Shown here: positions 39,081 through 47,398 of the stretch, one piece after another
Layout of the letters: the number at the start of each line of letters is the position of its first letter
How positions within the stretch are numbered: the first letter of the stretch is position 1
Origin: Streptomyces muensis
GTDB taxonomy: Bacteria; Actinomycetota; Actinomycetes; Streptomycetales; Streptomycetaceae
Length of the DNA stretch: 60,878 nucleotides
Assembly (NCBI RefSeq): GCF_021474425.1
Contig: NZ_JAKEIP010000026.1
Location: forward strand, 1-60,878
Direction: 5' to 3'
The notes under the pieces: generated by a model
The model's database searches: none
Seen by the model: the letters and a program-made list of their open reading frames with translations, nothing else
Told to the model about the DNA's origin: nothing
Translations under genes and position numbers: made by a program

Positions 39081-39752
39081 TCAGAACAGCCGCAGCTTGT
39101 CGTCCTCGATCCCCCGCATGGTGTCGTAGTCCAGCACCTGGCAGCCGATCCCGCGGTCCGTCGCGAGGACGCGGGCCTGGGGCTTGATCTCCTGGGCCGC
39201 GAAGATGCCGCGGACCGGCGCGAGATGGGGATCCCGGTTCAGCAGGTCCAGATAGCGCGTCAGCTGCTCCACGCCGTCGATCTCGCCGCGCCGCTTGATC
39301 TCGACCGCGACCGTCTGCCCGTCCGCGTCCCGGCACAGGATGTCGACCGGGCCGATGGCCGTCATGTACTCGCGGCGGATGAGCGTGTAGCCCTCGCCGA
39401 GGGTCTCGATGCGGTCGGCGAGGAGCTCCTGGAGGTGTGCTTCCACGCCGTCCTTGATCAGGCCGGGGTCCACGCCGAGTTCGTGCGAGGAGTCGTGGAG
39501 GATCTCCTCCATCGTGATGATGAGCTTCTCGCCCCCCTTGTTGGTGACGGTCCAGACGTCCTGCTGCTCGCCGTCACCCTCCTTCAGGGTGCACGGCGGC
39601 GACATCCAGTTCAGGGGCTTGTAGGCCCGGTCGTCCGCGTGGATCGAGACGCTTCCGTCCGCCTTGACCAGGATCAGACGGGGCGCCGAGGGCAGGTGGG
39701 CGGTGAGCCGGCCCGCGTAGTCGACGGAGCATCGGGCAATGACGAGACGCAT
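39081..39752 (-). CDS. nucS: Mismatch-specific endonuclease NucS (EndoMS)
   Basis: 223 aa. NucS cuts both strands at mismatches and is the core of non-canonical mismatch repair in actinobacteria, which lack MutS/MutL. The N-terminal DNA-binding beta domain (1-110) includes [10 protein letters not shown]. The C-terminal nuclease domain has D137 (GPVDILCRD), E151 and K153 (VAVEIKRRG), with the same spacing as the archaeal enzyme. ATG 39752 fits the family length. M. tuberculosis has nucS (Rv1321) at the matching place. Confidence 0.95.
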   Translation of the reverse strand: MRLVIARCSVDYAGRLTAHLPSAPRLILVKADGSVSIHADDRAYKPLNWMSPPCTLKEGDGEQQDVWTVTNKGGEKLIITMEEILHDSSHELGVDPGLIKDGVEAHLQELLADRIETLGEGYTLIRREYMTAIGPVDILCRDADGQTVAVEIKRRGEIDGVEQLTRYLDLLNRDPHLAPVRGIFAAQEIKPQARVLATDRGIGCQVLDYDTMRGIEDDKLRLF

Positions 39753-40016
39753 GGTCCGCAACGCTACTCGACGGGCCGGTGTCGACGCGATTCGCCCTGG
39801 GGGAGTCCGTATGACCCCGGACTGCCCCTGTTCATTTCTGGCCGATTGTGCGCCTAACGAAGACCGCCCATGTACGCATTCTCCTGGTGCCGTCACCGTC
39901 TGTTGCCTACCGTATTAAACGGGAGGTCGCGAGGCGTGTACACAGAGTGTTCGGTATCGCGAACTCCCTTATCTGTCAGGCAACCCCTGCTCTTCGGGGG
40001 TGCGAGAGGAGAACCC

Positions 40017-40409
40017 ATGTCGCTCGACGTCTCACCGGCCCTACTCGAACAGGCCGAGCGAGGCGAGGTCGATGAAGCAGCCTTCGTCGACTGCGTCCGG
40101 ACCTCCCTGCCCTATGCGTGGGAGATGATCAGCTCCCTGGTGGCCCAGCTGAAGGTCGACGGCGGTCAGTTCGCCGACAACCAGACGCCCCCGCCGGACG
40201 AGCAGGCACGTGGCCAGTTGCTGCGTGCACTCGCGAGTGACGCGATACGCGGCGCGCTGCAGCGGCACTTCGGGGTGCGACTGGCCTTCCAGAACTGCCA
40301 CCGGGTGGCGGTGTTCCCGCTTGACGCCTCGGTCGACGAGACGCTCGCCCGCTTCACCTCGGTGCGCAACCAGCTGCTGAACCAGTCGCCGGAACTCAGG
40401 GACTGCTGA
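40017..40409 (+). CDS. Conserved small protein (SCO5389 family)
   Basis: 130 aa, mostly helical and acidic at the N-terminus (SPALLEQAERGEVDEAAFVDCVRTSLPYAWEMISSLVAQL), with a basic middle (RGALQRHFGVRLAFQNCHRVAVFP). I recognise it only as a family conserved in streptomycetes. ATG 40017 has AGAGGAGAA upstream. The gene diverges from nucS across 264 bp; an ACCCC/GGGGT stem (39983-40001) sits just before the ribosome site, and TTGCCTACCGTATTAAA near 39903-39920 is AT-rich and may hold a promoter. Confidence 0.7.
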   Translation: MSLDVSPALLEQAERGEVDEAAFVDCVRTSLPYAWEMISSLVAQLKVDGGQFADNQTPPPDEQARGQLLRALASDAIRGALQRHFGVRLAFQNCHRVAVFPLDASVDETLARFTSVRNQLLNQSPELRDC

Positions 40410-40506
40410 CGCAGTAAGCCGCTTGCTTGCCGCTCCGTACGCGGGAGGTGCAATCAGTACGGGGCGGCAAGCCCCTTGGCGACGCGGTGGGACAGGACAG
40501 GGCCTT

Positions 40507-41535
40507 TCAGCCGAGGTGCGGGAGCACTTCGGCGCCCAGTCGACGGACGTTCTCCTCGGTCGCCGCCAGGTCGCCCGAGCCCTCGACGAGCAGGGCGAAA
40601 CGGGAGATGCCGGTCCGTTCGCTGGTCGCCGCCAGGCGGTCGGCGGCGAGTCGCGGGGTGCCCACCGGGTGCAGTCCGCAGAGCAGTTCGGTGTACGCCA
40701 GCGGGTCGCGCATCGCGCGATGGCGGCCGTCCACCGTCACATGGGCCTCCAGGCCCTGCCGGAGCCAGCCCGGCATCGCCTTCGTCAGCGTCTCCACCGC
40801 GTCCGTGCGCCGGTCCGCGATCTGGCAGACACCGGCCGACACATGGGCCGCGCCCCGGATCTCGTCGGCCGGTCGCCCGGCCGCGCGGGCGTGCTCCCGC
40901 CACAGGGCGACCATCTCGGCCTTCTCCTCGTCACCCACATGCATGCCGAGCAGCATCGGCAGCCCGCGCTCGGCCGCCAGCCGCACGCTCTTGGGTGACG
41001 TACACGCGACGACGACCTCGGGGCCCTCGGTGTCCGTGAGGCACTCCGACGGCCTGGGGACGACGGGGACCTCGCGGAAGCCGAAGCGCTCGCCGGCGGC
41101 GGCGACCGAGGGCTCGCGCAGCCAGCGCAGCAGCAGATCGAGGGATTCGGGGAAGCCCTCCTCGTACGCCTTGAGGCCCGAGCCGAACACCTCCAGGTCG
41201 ACCCATGGCCCGCCGCGGCCTACGCCCAGCGAGAAGCGCCCGCCGGAGGTGATGTGCAACAGCGCGGCCTGCTCGCCGAGGGCCACCGGGTGGACGGTGG
41301 GCAGCACGCTGACCGCCGTGCCGACCCTCAGGCGCCGGGTGCGGCCGAGCAGTAAGGCGGCCAGGGTGATCGCGGACGGACAGGTGCCGTACGGCACGAA
41401 GTGGTGCTCGGCGACCCAGGCCGTGTCGAGCCCCGCTTCCTCGGCGACCTCGGCGGAGCGGACCGCGCGGTGCAGCGCCTCCCCCTCGCCCTGTCCCGGG
41501 AACCGGGCCGCCAACACGAAACTACCTACGCGCAT
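40507..41535 (-). CDS. Luciferase-like (LLM class) flavin-dependent oxidoreductase with a TTA codon
   Basis: 342 aa, a TIM-barrel FMN/F420-dependent monooxygenase-like enzyme. Family features are the N-terminal MRVGSFVLAARFPGQ, AEHHFVPYGTCPSAITLAALLLGRT, LPTVHPVALGEQAA and FSLGVGRGGPWVDLEVF. Substrate unknown. Codon 61 is TTA (41355-41353), the rare Leu codon read only by the bldA tRNA in Streptomyces, so expression may be limited to developmental stages. ATG 41535 with GCAGGAAAAGG upstream. Confidence 0.88.
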   Translation of the reverse strand: MRVGSFVLAARFPGQGEGEALHRAVRSAEVAEEAGLDTAWVAEHHFVPYGTCPSAITLAALLLGRTRRLRVGTAVSVLPTVHPVALGEQAALLHITSGGRFSLGVGRGGPWVDLEVFGSGLKAYEEGFPESLDLLLRWLREPSVAAAGERFGFREVPVVPRPSECLTDTEGPEVVVACTSPKSVRLAAERGLPMLLGMHVGDEEKAEMVALWREHARAAGRPADEIRGAAHVSAGVCQIADRRTDAVETLTKAMPGWLRQGLEAHVTVDGRHRAMRDPLAYTELLCGLHPVGTPRLAADRLAATSERTGISRFALLVEGSGDLAATEENVRRLGAEVLPHLG

Positions 41536-41758
41536 TGCCTTTTCCTGCTTCCTTGGCTCCGACGTGGAGCTCCCCCACCCGGCATAACCGTCTGACACGT
41601 GCCGAGGACACGGCTTGGCGAAGAGATTTGCGGATTGTCTGCAGAATCGATCGTCGGCGTGGGGGACTTGTGGGGGTTGGTGCCGTACGAGTGCCCCCGC
41701 CCGCGCCGCGTAGGCTGGACATGGCCCCTGCATCCTGTATAGCCCCGTGAGGTGTTCC

Positions 41759-42091
41759 GTGTCCCCGCGTCGCAACCGACCCAAGGGAGCAGGCTCGTCC
41801 GGACACAGCGCCGAGGACGACCGCTCCGGCCGCTACGGCGGCTGGCAGTCCACGGAGAGCTGGCAGGGCGAGGACTGGAACGTACGGCATGTGGCGGGCG
41901 CCAGCGCCCAGGGCAAGGCCTACCGCTGCCCCGGCTGCGACCAACTGATCCCCGACGGCGTCCCCCACGTCGTCGCCTGGCCCTCCCACGCGGGCGTCGA
42001 CGACCGCCGCCACTGGCACAAGGCCTGCTGGAACGCCAAGGACCGCCGCACCACGCGGGTGCGGCGGTCCCGTGACGCGCCGAAGTTCTGA
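41759..42091 (+). CDS. Small zinc-ribbon-like protein
   Basis: 110 aa. A basic, Gly- and Ser-rich N-terminus (SPRRNRPKGAGSSG) precedes a compact motif YRCPGCDQLIPDGVPHV followed by HWHKACW, i.e. CxxC with a later HxxxC, likely a single zinc site. The C-terminus is basic (RRTTRVRRSRD). Homologues are often labelled ATP/GTP-binding, but no P-loop is present here. Start GTG 41759 with GAGGT upstream; GTG 41747 is possible. Nucleic-acid binding is only a guess. Confidence 0.65.
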   Translation: MSPRRNRPKGAGSSGHSAEDDRSGRYGGWQSTESWQGEDWNVRHVAGASAQGKAYRCPGCDQLIPDGVPHVVAWPSHAGVDDRRHWHKACWNAKDRRTTRVRRSRDAPKF

Positions 42092-42116
42092 GGTTCTCAG
42101 AGTCTGCCGGGCAGGC

Positions 42117-42986
42117 TCACACGTCGCGCTTCTCCAGTAGCGCGTAGGCGGCGGCGAAGGCGGCCGCCGTCACTACCAGCATGATCCACAGGGGGTCCCA
42201 GCCGGACGGGCCGGAGCTGCTGAGGGACTGGGAGTAGAAGACGCTGAGCTGGTTCGGGATGGAGTACTCGAACAGGGCCTGCTGCAGGTCCTGCAGCGAC
42301 TCCGAGAACATGAACAGCGCGATGACCAGCGGGGCCAGCAGCACGCCGATCATGATGGTGATCGCGCCCGCGGAGTGCCGGATGATCGAGCCGACGACGA
42401 GCGAGAGCAGGCCGAGCAGCGCGATGTAGAGCGAGATGCCGACCGTGCCCTTCAGCCACTCCTGGCCGGTGGGCTCGCGCGCGTCCAGCATGGACACATC
42501 GGCGAGGGCGACGACGAGGGACGCCGCCAGCGTCACCACGAACGCGACGCTGAAGAACACGATCGCCTTCGCCGCCAGCACCCGGCCGCGGGACGGGCAG
42601 GCGGTCATCGTGGTCCGGATCATGCCGGTGCCGTACTCCGAGGCGGTGGTCAGCACGCCGAGCGTGATGATGCACATGCTGCCGAGCAGCAGCCCGAAGA
42701 AGCCGAGCGACAGCGGGTTCTCATCGCCCACGCCGCCGTCCGCGGAATTGGCGGCGACCAGCGCGGCGGCCGCCAGACCGATACCGACGACGAGCAGCAC
42801 GAACACGCCGAGCGTCCACATCGTGGAGCGCACCGAGCGGATCTTCGTCCACTCCGAGGCGAGCGCGTGCCCGAGGTGCGTGCGCACCACGGGGATCGGC
42901 GAGGTGTAGGTGGGGTACGAGGAGCCGGGCGCCGCCTGCCAGTTCGGTGCGGCGGTCTGCGGCATCGGGGGCTGGGGCGTGCTCAT
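42117..42986 (-). CDS. ABC-2 transporter permease
   Basis: 289 aa. A Pro-rich cytoplasmic N-terminus (about 1-40) leads to HLGHALASEWTKIRSVRSTMWTL, the typical start of this permease group, then six membrane segments ending in a dilysine-like LLEKRDV. ATG 42986 overlaps the ATPase stop (ATGA), so the two proteins are made together. Paralogue of the permease at 44440. Substrate unknown; probably an exporter. Confidence 0.9.
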   Translation of the reverse strand: MSTPQPPMPQTAAPNWQAAPGSSYPTYTSPIPVVRTHLGHALASEWTKIRSVRSTMWTLGVFVLLVVGIGLAAAALVAANSADGGVGDENPLSLGFFGLLLGSMCIITLGVLTTASEYGTGMIRTTMTACPSRGRVLAAKAIVFFSVAFVVTLAASLVVALADVSMLDAREPTGQEWLKGTVGISLYIALLGLLSLVVGSIIRHSAGAITIMIGVLLAPLVIALFMFSESLQDLQQALFEYSIPNQLSVFYSQSLSSSGPSGWDPLWIMLVVTAAAFAAAYALLEKRDV

Positions 42987-44209
42987 CGGGCGTCCTCGGG
43001 CTTGGTCAGGGCGGCAGGGGCGGAGGGTGCGGGCGCGGCCGGAGGCTGGGCCGGGGCCTGGGGCGCCTGGGGCGTCTGCTGGGCGTACGGGTTGGGCGCG
43101 TCCGCCGCCGGCGCCGCAGCGGGCGCGCCAGGGCCGCCGTACGGCCCCGGCTGACCCTGCGGCGCGGCGAACGGCTGCCCGCCCTGCTGGGGCGGCGGCG
43201 GGGCGTACCAGCCGGGCTGGCCCTGCCCCGGCACCGGCATCGGCGGCTGCGCGCCCGGCGGCAGCTGCTGCTGCAGCCCTGCCTTCTGGTCGGTCGTCGA
43301 GCGGTAGTCGACCGCGCCCTGCGTCATCCGCATGTACGCCTCCTCCAGCGAGGCCTGGTGCGGCGACAGCTCCCAGAGGCGTACGTCCGTGTCGTGCGCG
43401 ATGTCGCTGATGCGGGGGAGCGGCAGCCCGGTCACCCGCAGCGCGCCGTCCTGCTCGGGCAGCACATGCCCGCCCGCCTCGGTCAGCGCCCCGGCCAGCT
43501 TCTCGCGCAGCTGCGGCTCGGTGTCGGGCGTACGCACCCGGGCGAAGCCCGCGGAGTTCGCCGCGATGAAGTCCTTGACGCTCATGTCGGCGAGCAGCTG
43601 GCCGCGCCCGATCACGATCAGGTGGTCGGCGGTCAGCGCCATCTCGCTCATCAGGTGCGAGGAGACGAAGACGGTACGGCCCTCGGCCGCCAGCGACTTC
43701 ATCAGGTTCCGCACCCAGAGGATGCCCTCGGGGTCGAGGCCGTTGACCGGCTCGTCGAACAGCAGCACCTGAGGATCGCCGAGCAGCGCGGCGGCGATGC
43801 CGAGCCGCTGGCCCATGCCGAGCGAGAAGCCCTTGGAGCGCTTGCCGGCCACGTCCTGGAGGCCGACCACGCCCAGCACCTCGTCCACGCGCCGGGCCGG
43901 GATGCCGGACAGCTGGGCGAGGGACACCAGGTGGTTGCGGGCGGCGCGGCCGCCGTGCACGGCCTTGGCGTCCAGCAGCGCGCCGACCTGGCGGGGGGCG
44001 TTGGGCAGCTTGCGGTACGGATAGCCACCGATCGTGACGTGCCCCGCGGTCGGGTTGTCCAGGCCGAGGATCATCCGCATCGTCGTCGACTTGCCCGAGC
44101 CGTTGGGGCCGAGGAAGCCGGTGACGGAACCGGGCCGCACCTGGAAGGACAGGTTGTACACAGCGGTCTTGTCGCCGTAGCGCTTGGTCAGGCCGACTGC
44201 TTCGATCAT
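42983..44209 (-). CDS. ABC transporter ATPase with Pro/Gln-rich C-terminal tail
   Basis: 408 aa. Walker A GFLGPNGSGKSTTMRM, signature KGFSLGMGQRLGIAAAL, Walker B VLLFDEPVNGLD and switch His in SSHLMSE. The nucleotide-binding part ends near residue 300. The last 105 residues are almost only Pro, Gln, Gly and Ala with few charges, a disordered tail missing from the paralogue at 45213. ATG 44209 starts the conserved MIEAVGLTKRYG; GTG 44218 is in frame upstream. Confidence 0.92.
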   Translation of the reverse strand: MIEAVGLTKRYGDKTAVYNLSFQVRPGSVTGFLGPNGSGKSTTMRMILGLDNPTAGHVTIGGYPYRKLPNAPRQVGALLDAKAVHGGRAARNHLVSLAQLSGIPARRVDEVLGVVGLQDVAGKRSKGFSLGMGQRLGIAAALLGDPQVLLFDEPVNGLDPEGILWVRNLMKSLAAEGRTVFVSSHLMSEMALTADHLIVIGRGQLLADMSVKDFIAANSAGFARVRTPDTEPQLREKLAGALTEAGGHVLPEQDGALRVTGLPLPRISDIAHDTDVRLWELSPHQASLEEAYMRMTQGAVDYRSTTDQKAGLQQQLPPGAQPPMPVPGQGQPGWYAPPPPQQGGQPFAAPQGQPGPYGGPGAPAAAPAADAPNPYAQQTPQAPQAPAQPPAAPAPSAPAALTKPEDAR

Positions 44210-44349
44210 GCTCCGCACCCATCGAAAGGATCAGGACAGCGGGGCACACGCCCCCCGTAAGGGTTAGGAGGATACCTAGGCGCTGACGGTTCCACTCAAG
44301 GGCAGGTAAAAACTCGGCAGACGGCCCTCGCTGACGCGGGTTCGGTGAC

Positions 44350-44400
44350 GCGCCCCAAAGGGGCGCGGGGAACTGCGCGAACAGCCACGACGGCGCCGCA
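44350..44400 (+). repeat. Dispersed Streptomyces intergenic repeat, copy 3, with hairpin
   Basis: GCGCCCC-AAA-GGGGCGC (44350-44366) is a perfect 7-bp hairpin. The core GGGGCGCGGGGAACTGCGCG (44360-44379) is identical to 12084-12103. The element lies between the two ABC operons and may stop transcription of the right one. Confidence 0.75.
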
Positions 44401-44439
44401 GCCGAACCACGGCATGGGCGGCTCTTCCCAGCGGAGCGC

Positions 44440-45210
44440 CTACGCGTCCCGCTTCTTGAGCGTGAGGTAACCCCCCAGCAGCGCCGCGACCACCCACAGC
44501 ACCATGATCCCGAGCCCGCCCCAGGGGCCGTACGGCTTGTCGTCGTCGATCGGGGTGACCACCTGCATGATCCTGCTGCCGGCCTGGTCGGGCAGATAGC
44601 GGCCGATCTTCTCGGTCGCCGAGACGTTGCCGAGGATGTTGGAGACCAGGAAGAAGAACGGCATCAGGATGCCCAGCGACAGCATCGGCGAGCGCAGCAT
44701 CGCGGCGACGCCCATCGAGAACATCGCGATGAGAGCCATGTACAGCCCGCCGCCGAGCACCGCCCGCAGCACCCCCGGGTCGCCGATCTCGGCCCGGTGG
44801 TCGCCGAGCATCGCCTGCCCGAGGAAGAAGGTGACGAAGCTGGTGGCGACGCCGACGACGAGCGCGAGGCCGGTGGCCACCGCGACCTTGCTGGCCAGGA
44901 ACGTCCCGCGCTTCGGCACGGCGGCCAGGGAGGTGCGGATCATGCCGGTGCTGTACTCGTTCGACACGACGAGCACACCGAACACGATCAGCGCGAGCTG
45001 ACCGAGGCTCATCCCGGCGAAGCTGATGAACGTCGGGTCGAAGGAGAGCCTGTCCCGCTCGCTCATGTTGTCGAACTCGTGCGCCGACAGACCCGAGATC
45101 AGCATCCCGAGGGCGATGGTGACCACCACGGCGAGGGACAGCGTCCACACGGTGGAGGCCACGGAGCGGATCTTGGTCCATTCGGAGCGGACGACCTGGG
45201 TGGCTGCCAT
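44440..45210 (-). CDS. ABC-2 transporter permease (paralogue)
   Basis: 256 aa with six membrane segments. It begins with SEWTKIRSVASTVWTLSLAVVV, closely like the permease at 42117, contains NEYSTGMIRTSLAAVPKRGT and ends GGYLTLKKRDA. Starts 2 bp after the ATPase stop, with GAGGAGGAG upstream, inside the end of the ATPase gene. Second member of the second pair. Confidence 0.9.
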   Translation of the reverse strand: MAATQVVRSEWTKIRSVASTVWTLSLAVVVTIALGMLISGLSAHEFDNMSERDRLSFDPTFISFAGMSLGQLALIVFGVLVVSNEYSTGMIRTSLAAVPKRGTFLASKVAVATGLALVVGVATSFVTFFLGQAMLGDHRAEIGDPGVLRAVLGGGLYMALIAMFSMGVAAMLRSPMLSLGILMPFFFLVSNILGNVSATEKIGRYLPDQAGSRIMQVVTPIDDDKPYGPWGGLGIMVLWVVAALLGGYLTLKKRDA

Positions 45211-45212
45211 GC

Positions 45213-46193
45213 TCAGCTCCTCCTCCACTCGCTGCCCCACGACTGCCGTTCCTGTCCCGGTGGCCGCTGCTGTCCGCCGGGCACGGCGTCGGCGTGCGCG
45301 TGGTACTCCACCGACTCCGCGGTCAGCTGCATGAACGCCTCCTCCAGGGACGCCTGTTGCGGGCTCAGCTCGTGCAGCACGACCCCGTGCCGCGCCGCCA
45401 GCTCACCGATCTGCTCGGCCTTGCTGCCGTCGACCTCCAACGCCCCGTCCCCGGTCTGAACCGCCATGATCCCGGCCGTGTGCAGGACGTCGAGCAGCAG
45501 CTCCCGCTGCGGGGTGCGGATCCGGACGTACGACCGTGAGTTCCGCTCGATGAAGTCGGCCATGGACGTGTCGGCGAGCAGCCGCCCCTGTCCGATGACG
45601 ACCAGGTGGTCGGCGGTCAGGGCCATCTCGCTCATCAGGTGGGAGGAGACGAACACCGTCCGGCCCTGTGCGGCCAGCGATTTCATCAGGTTCCGGATCC
45701 AGTGGATGCCCTCGGGGTCGAGCCCGTTGACCGGCTCGTCGAACATCAGGATCCGTGGGTCGCCGAGCAGCGCGCCCGCGATGCCGAGCCGCTGGCCCAT
45801 GCCCATCGAGAAGCCCTTGGTCTTCTTCTTCGCGACCGCCGTCAGCCCGACCGTCTCCAGCACCTCGCGCACCCGGTTCGTCGCGATGCCGTTGCTCTGC
45901 GCGAGGCACAGCAGATGGTTGAAGGCGCTGCGCCCGCCGTGCCAGGCCTTGGCCTCCAGCAGCGCGCCGATGTACGTGAGCGGATCCTTGAGCTGGTCGT
46001 AGCGCTTGCCGTCGATACGGACCTGGCCGGCGGTGGGGTGGTCGAGGCCCAGGATCATCCGCATCGTCGTGGACTTCCCGGCGCCGTTGGGGCCGAGAAA
46101 GCCGGTGACGATGCCCGGTCTCACCGTGAAGGTGAGGTTGTTGACCGCCACCTTCTCGCCGTACCGCTTGGTCAGCCCCTCGAGCTCGATCAT
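45213..46193 (-). CDS. ABC transporter ATPase (paralogue)
   Basis: 326 aa. Walker A GFLGPNGAGKSTTMRM, signature KGFSMGMGQRLGIAGAL, Walker B ILMFDEPVNGLD, switch His in SSHLMSE. Over the catalytic part it is very like the ATPase at 42983 but has only a short basic/Gln-rich tail. ATG 46193 (MIELEGLTKRYG); 24 bp of open frame precede it. A 16-bp terminator separates it from filP upstream. Confidence 0.92.
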   Translation of the reverse strand: MIELEGLTKRYGEKVAVNNLTFTVRPGIVTGFLGPNGAGKSTTMRMILGLDHPTAGQVRIDGKRYDQLKDPLTYIGALLEAKAWHGGRSAFNHLLCLAQSNGIATNRVREVLETVGLTAVAKKKTKGFSMGMGQRLGIAGALLGDPRILMFDEPVNGLDPEGIHWIRNLMKSLAAQGRTVFVSSHLMSEMALTADHLVVIGQGRLLADTSMADFIERNSRSYVRIRTPQRELLLDVLHTAGIMAVQTGDGALEVDGSKAEQIGELAARHGVVLHELSPQQASLEEAFMQLTAESVEYHAHADAVPGGQQRPPGQERQSWGSEWRRS

Positions 46194-46214
46194 GCCGCCC
46201 ACGCTAAAACGGGA

Positions 46215-46250
46215 CAAAGCCCTCTGCCACCCCAGTGGCAGAGGGCTTTG
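46215..46250 (-). terminator. Terminator of filP
   Basis: CAAAGCCCTCTGCCAC (46215-46230) and GTGGCAGAGGGCTTTG (46235-46250) form a perfect 16-bp stem with a 4-base loop, 30 bp after the filP stop; on the minus strand a TTTT run follows 5 bases later. Confidence 0.85.
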
Positions 46251-46279
46251 CCAAAATTCAGCAGACGTGCGCCGGATCG

Positions 46280-47215
46280 TTACCGGGTCTGCTGGGCGGG
46301 AACCCCACGGGAGATCGGCTCGTCCTCGGCCGGGGTGCCGGCGGCGGCCACCGCGGCGCCCGTGAGCGTGGCCAGCATCTCGCGGACGTTCGTCAGCTGA
46401 GCGTTGATGCTGTCGCGGCGGTTGGTGAGCGCCGCGAGCTCGCGCTCGGATTCCGAACGGATGCGGTCGGCCTTGGCGTTGGCGTCCGCCACGATGTCCT
46501 CGGCCTGACGCTGGGCGGTCTCCACCGTCTGGCGGGCCCGGCGCTCGGCGTCGGTGCGCAGCTTCTCCGCCTCCAGACGCAGCTGCTCCGCGCGGTGCTC
46601 GATCTCCGCGAGACGCTTCTCCGCCTTCTGCTGACGCGACGCCAGGTCGCGCTCGGACTGCTCGCGGCGCTTGGCGAGGTTCGTCTCGAAGTCGGCGGCG
46701 GCCTGCGCGGCCTTCGCACGGGTCTCCTCGAAGAGGGCGTCCGCCTCCTCGCGCTTGGACTGCGCGTCCTTCTGCGCCTCGGCACGCAGCTGGGAGGCGT
46801 CGCTCTTGGCCTTCTCGACGATCCGGACGCCTTCGTCCTCGGCCTTGGCCTTGCGCTCCGCAGCGAACGATTCTGCGTCGTTGCGGACCTGCTGGGCCGC
46901 CGACTCGGCGAGCTCGCGGTGCTGCTCGGCGGCGCGGCGGGCCTCCTCGCGCAGATCCTTGGCCTCTTCCTCGGCGAGGCGGAGGATCTTCTCGACACGC
47001 GCGCCGAGACCCGCGTACGACGGCTCTGCGTCGGTGACGGCGGCCTGGGCGTTCTGCGTCTCGAGGTGGAGCTCCTCGATGCGCTTTTCCAGAGCGGTGA
47101 TGCGGGCCAGAGCGCTGTCGCGGTCGGAGACGAGCTTCGAGATGCGTTCGTCCACCTGCGCGCGGTCGTACCCACGCCGCACAAGCTCGAAGCCGTAGGG
47201 GGAAGTGTCGCTCAT
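46280..47215 (-). CDS. filP: FilP, intermediate-filament-like coiled-coil protein
   Basis: 311 aa. A short DivIVA-like N-terminus (SPYGFELVRRGYDRAQVDERI) is followed by a nearly continuous coiled coil rich in Ala, Glu, Arg and Lys to about residue 275. FilP forms networks near the hyphal tips, stiffens the cell and binds DivIVA; this is known from S. coelicolor. It lies directly downstream of scy, whose product works in the same tip complex. ATG 47215 with AGGAA upstream. Confidence 0.94.
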   Translation of the reverse strand: MSDTSPYGFELVRRGYDRAQVDERISKLVSDRDSALARITALEKRIEELHLETQNAQAAVTDAEPSYAGLGARVEKILRLAEEEAKDLREEARRAAEQHRELAESAAQQVRNDAESFAAERKAKAEDEGVRIVEKAKSDASQLRAEAQKDAQSKREEADALFEETRAKAAQAAADFETNLAKRREQSERDLASRQQKAEKRLAEIEHRAEQLRLEAEKLRTDAERRARQTVETAQRQAEDIVADANAKADRIRSESERELAALTNRRDSINAQLTNVREMLATLTGAAVAAAGTPAEDEPISRGVPAQQTR

Positions 47216-47329
47216 GGGGTTCCTGTCAAATGAGACCGGTGAGGTGATAAGTGGAATCCTAGGGGCCGAAGCGGTGTGTCATCGAGCGGATACGTGTTTG
47301 ATCTGGAGAATGAGACCCCTTTTGAGTGG

Positions 47330-47350
47330 CTAACCGTCGGACGGCTTGCC
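47330..47350 (-). repeat. Near-copy of the last 21 bp of scy, 69 bp downstream
   Basis: On the minus strand the end of scy (47419-47399, coding GKSSDG and stop) recurs at 47350-47330 (coding GKPSDG and stop) with 18 of 21 bases equal. The 69-bp offset keeps the frame, with no other stop between. Confidence 0.7.
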
Positions 47351-47398
47351 AAAAACTTGGTCAAAGGCCCCAGGAGACACCCGAAGGCGCACGCCCCG

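Noticed and set aside
42910..44260. Plus-strand frames opposite the first ABC pair
   Set aside because: Arg/Ala/Gly-rich shadows; the minus strand has all ABC motifs and coupled starts.
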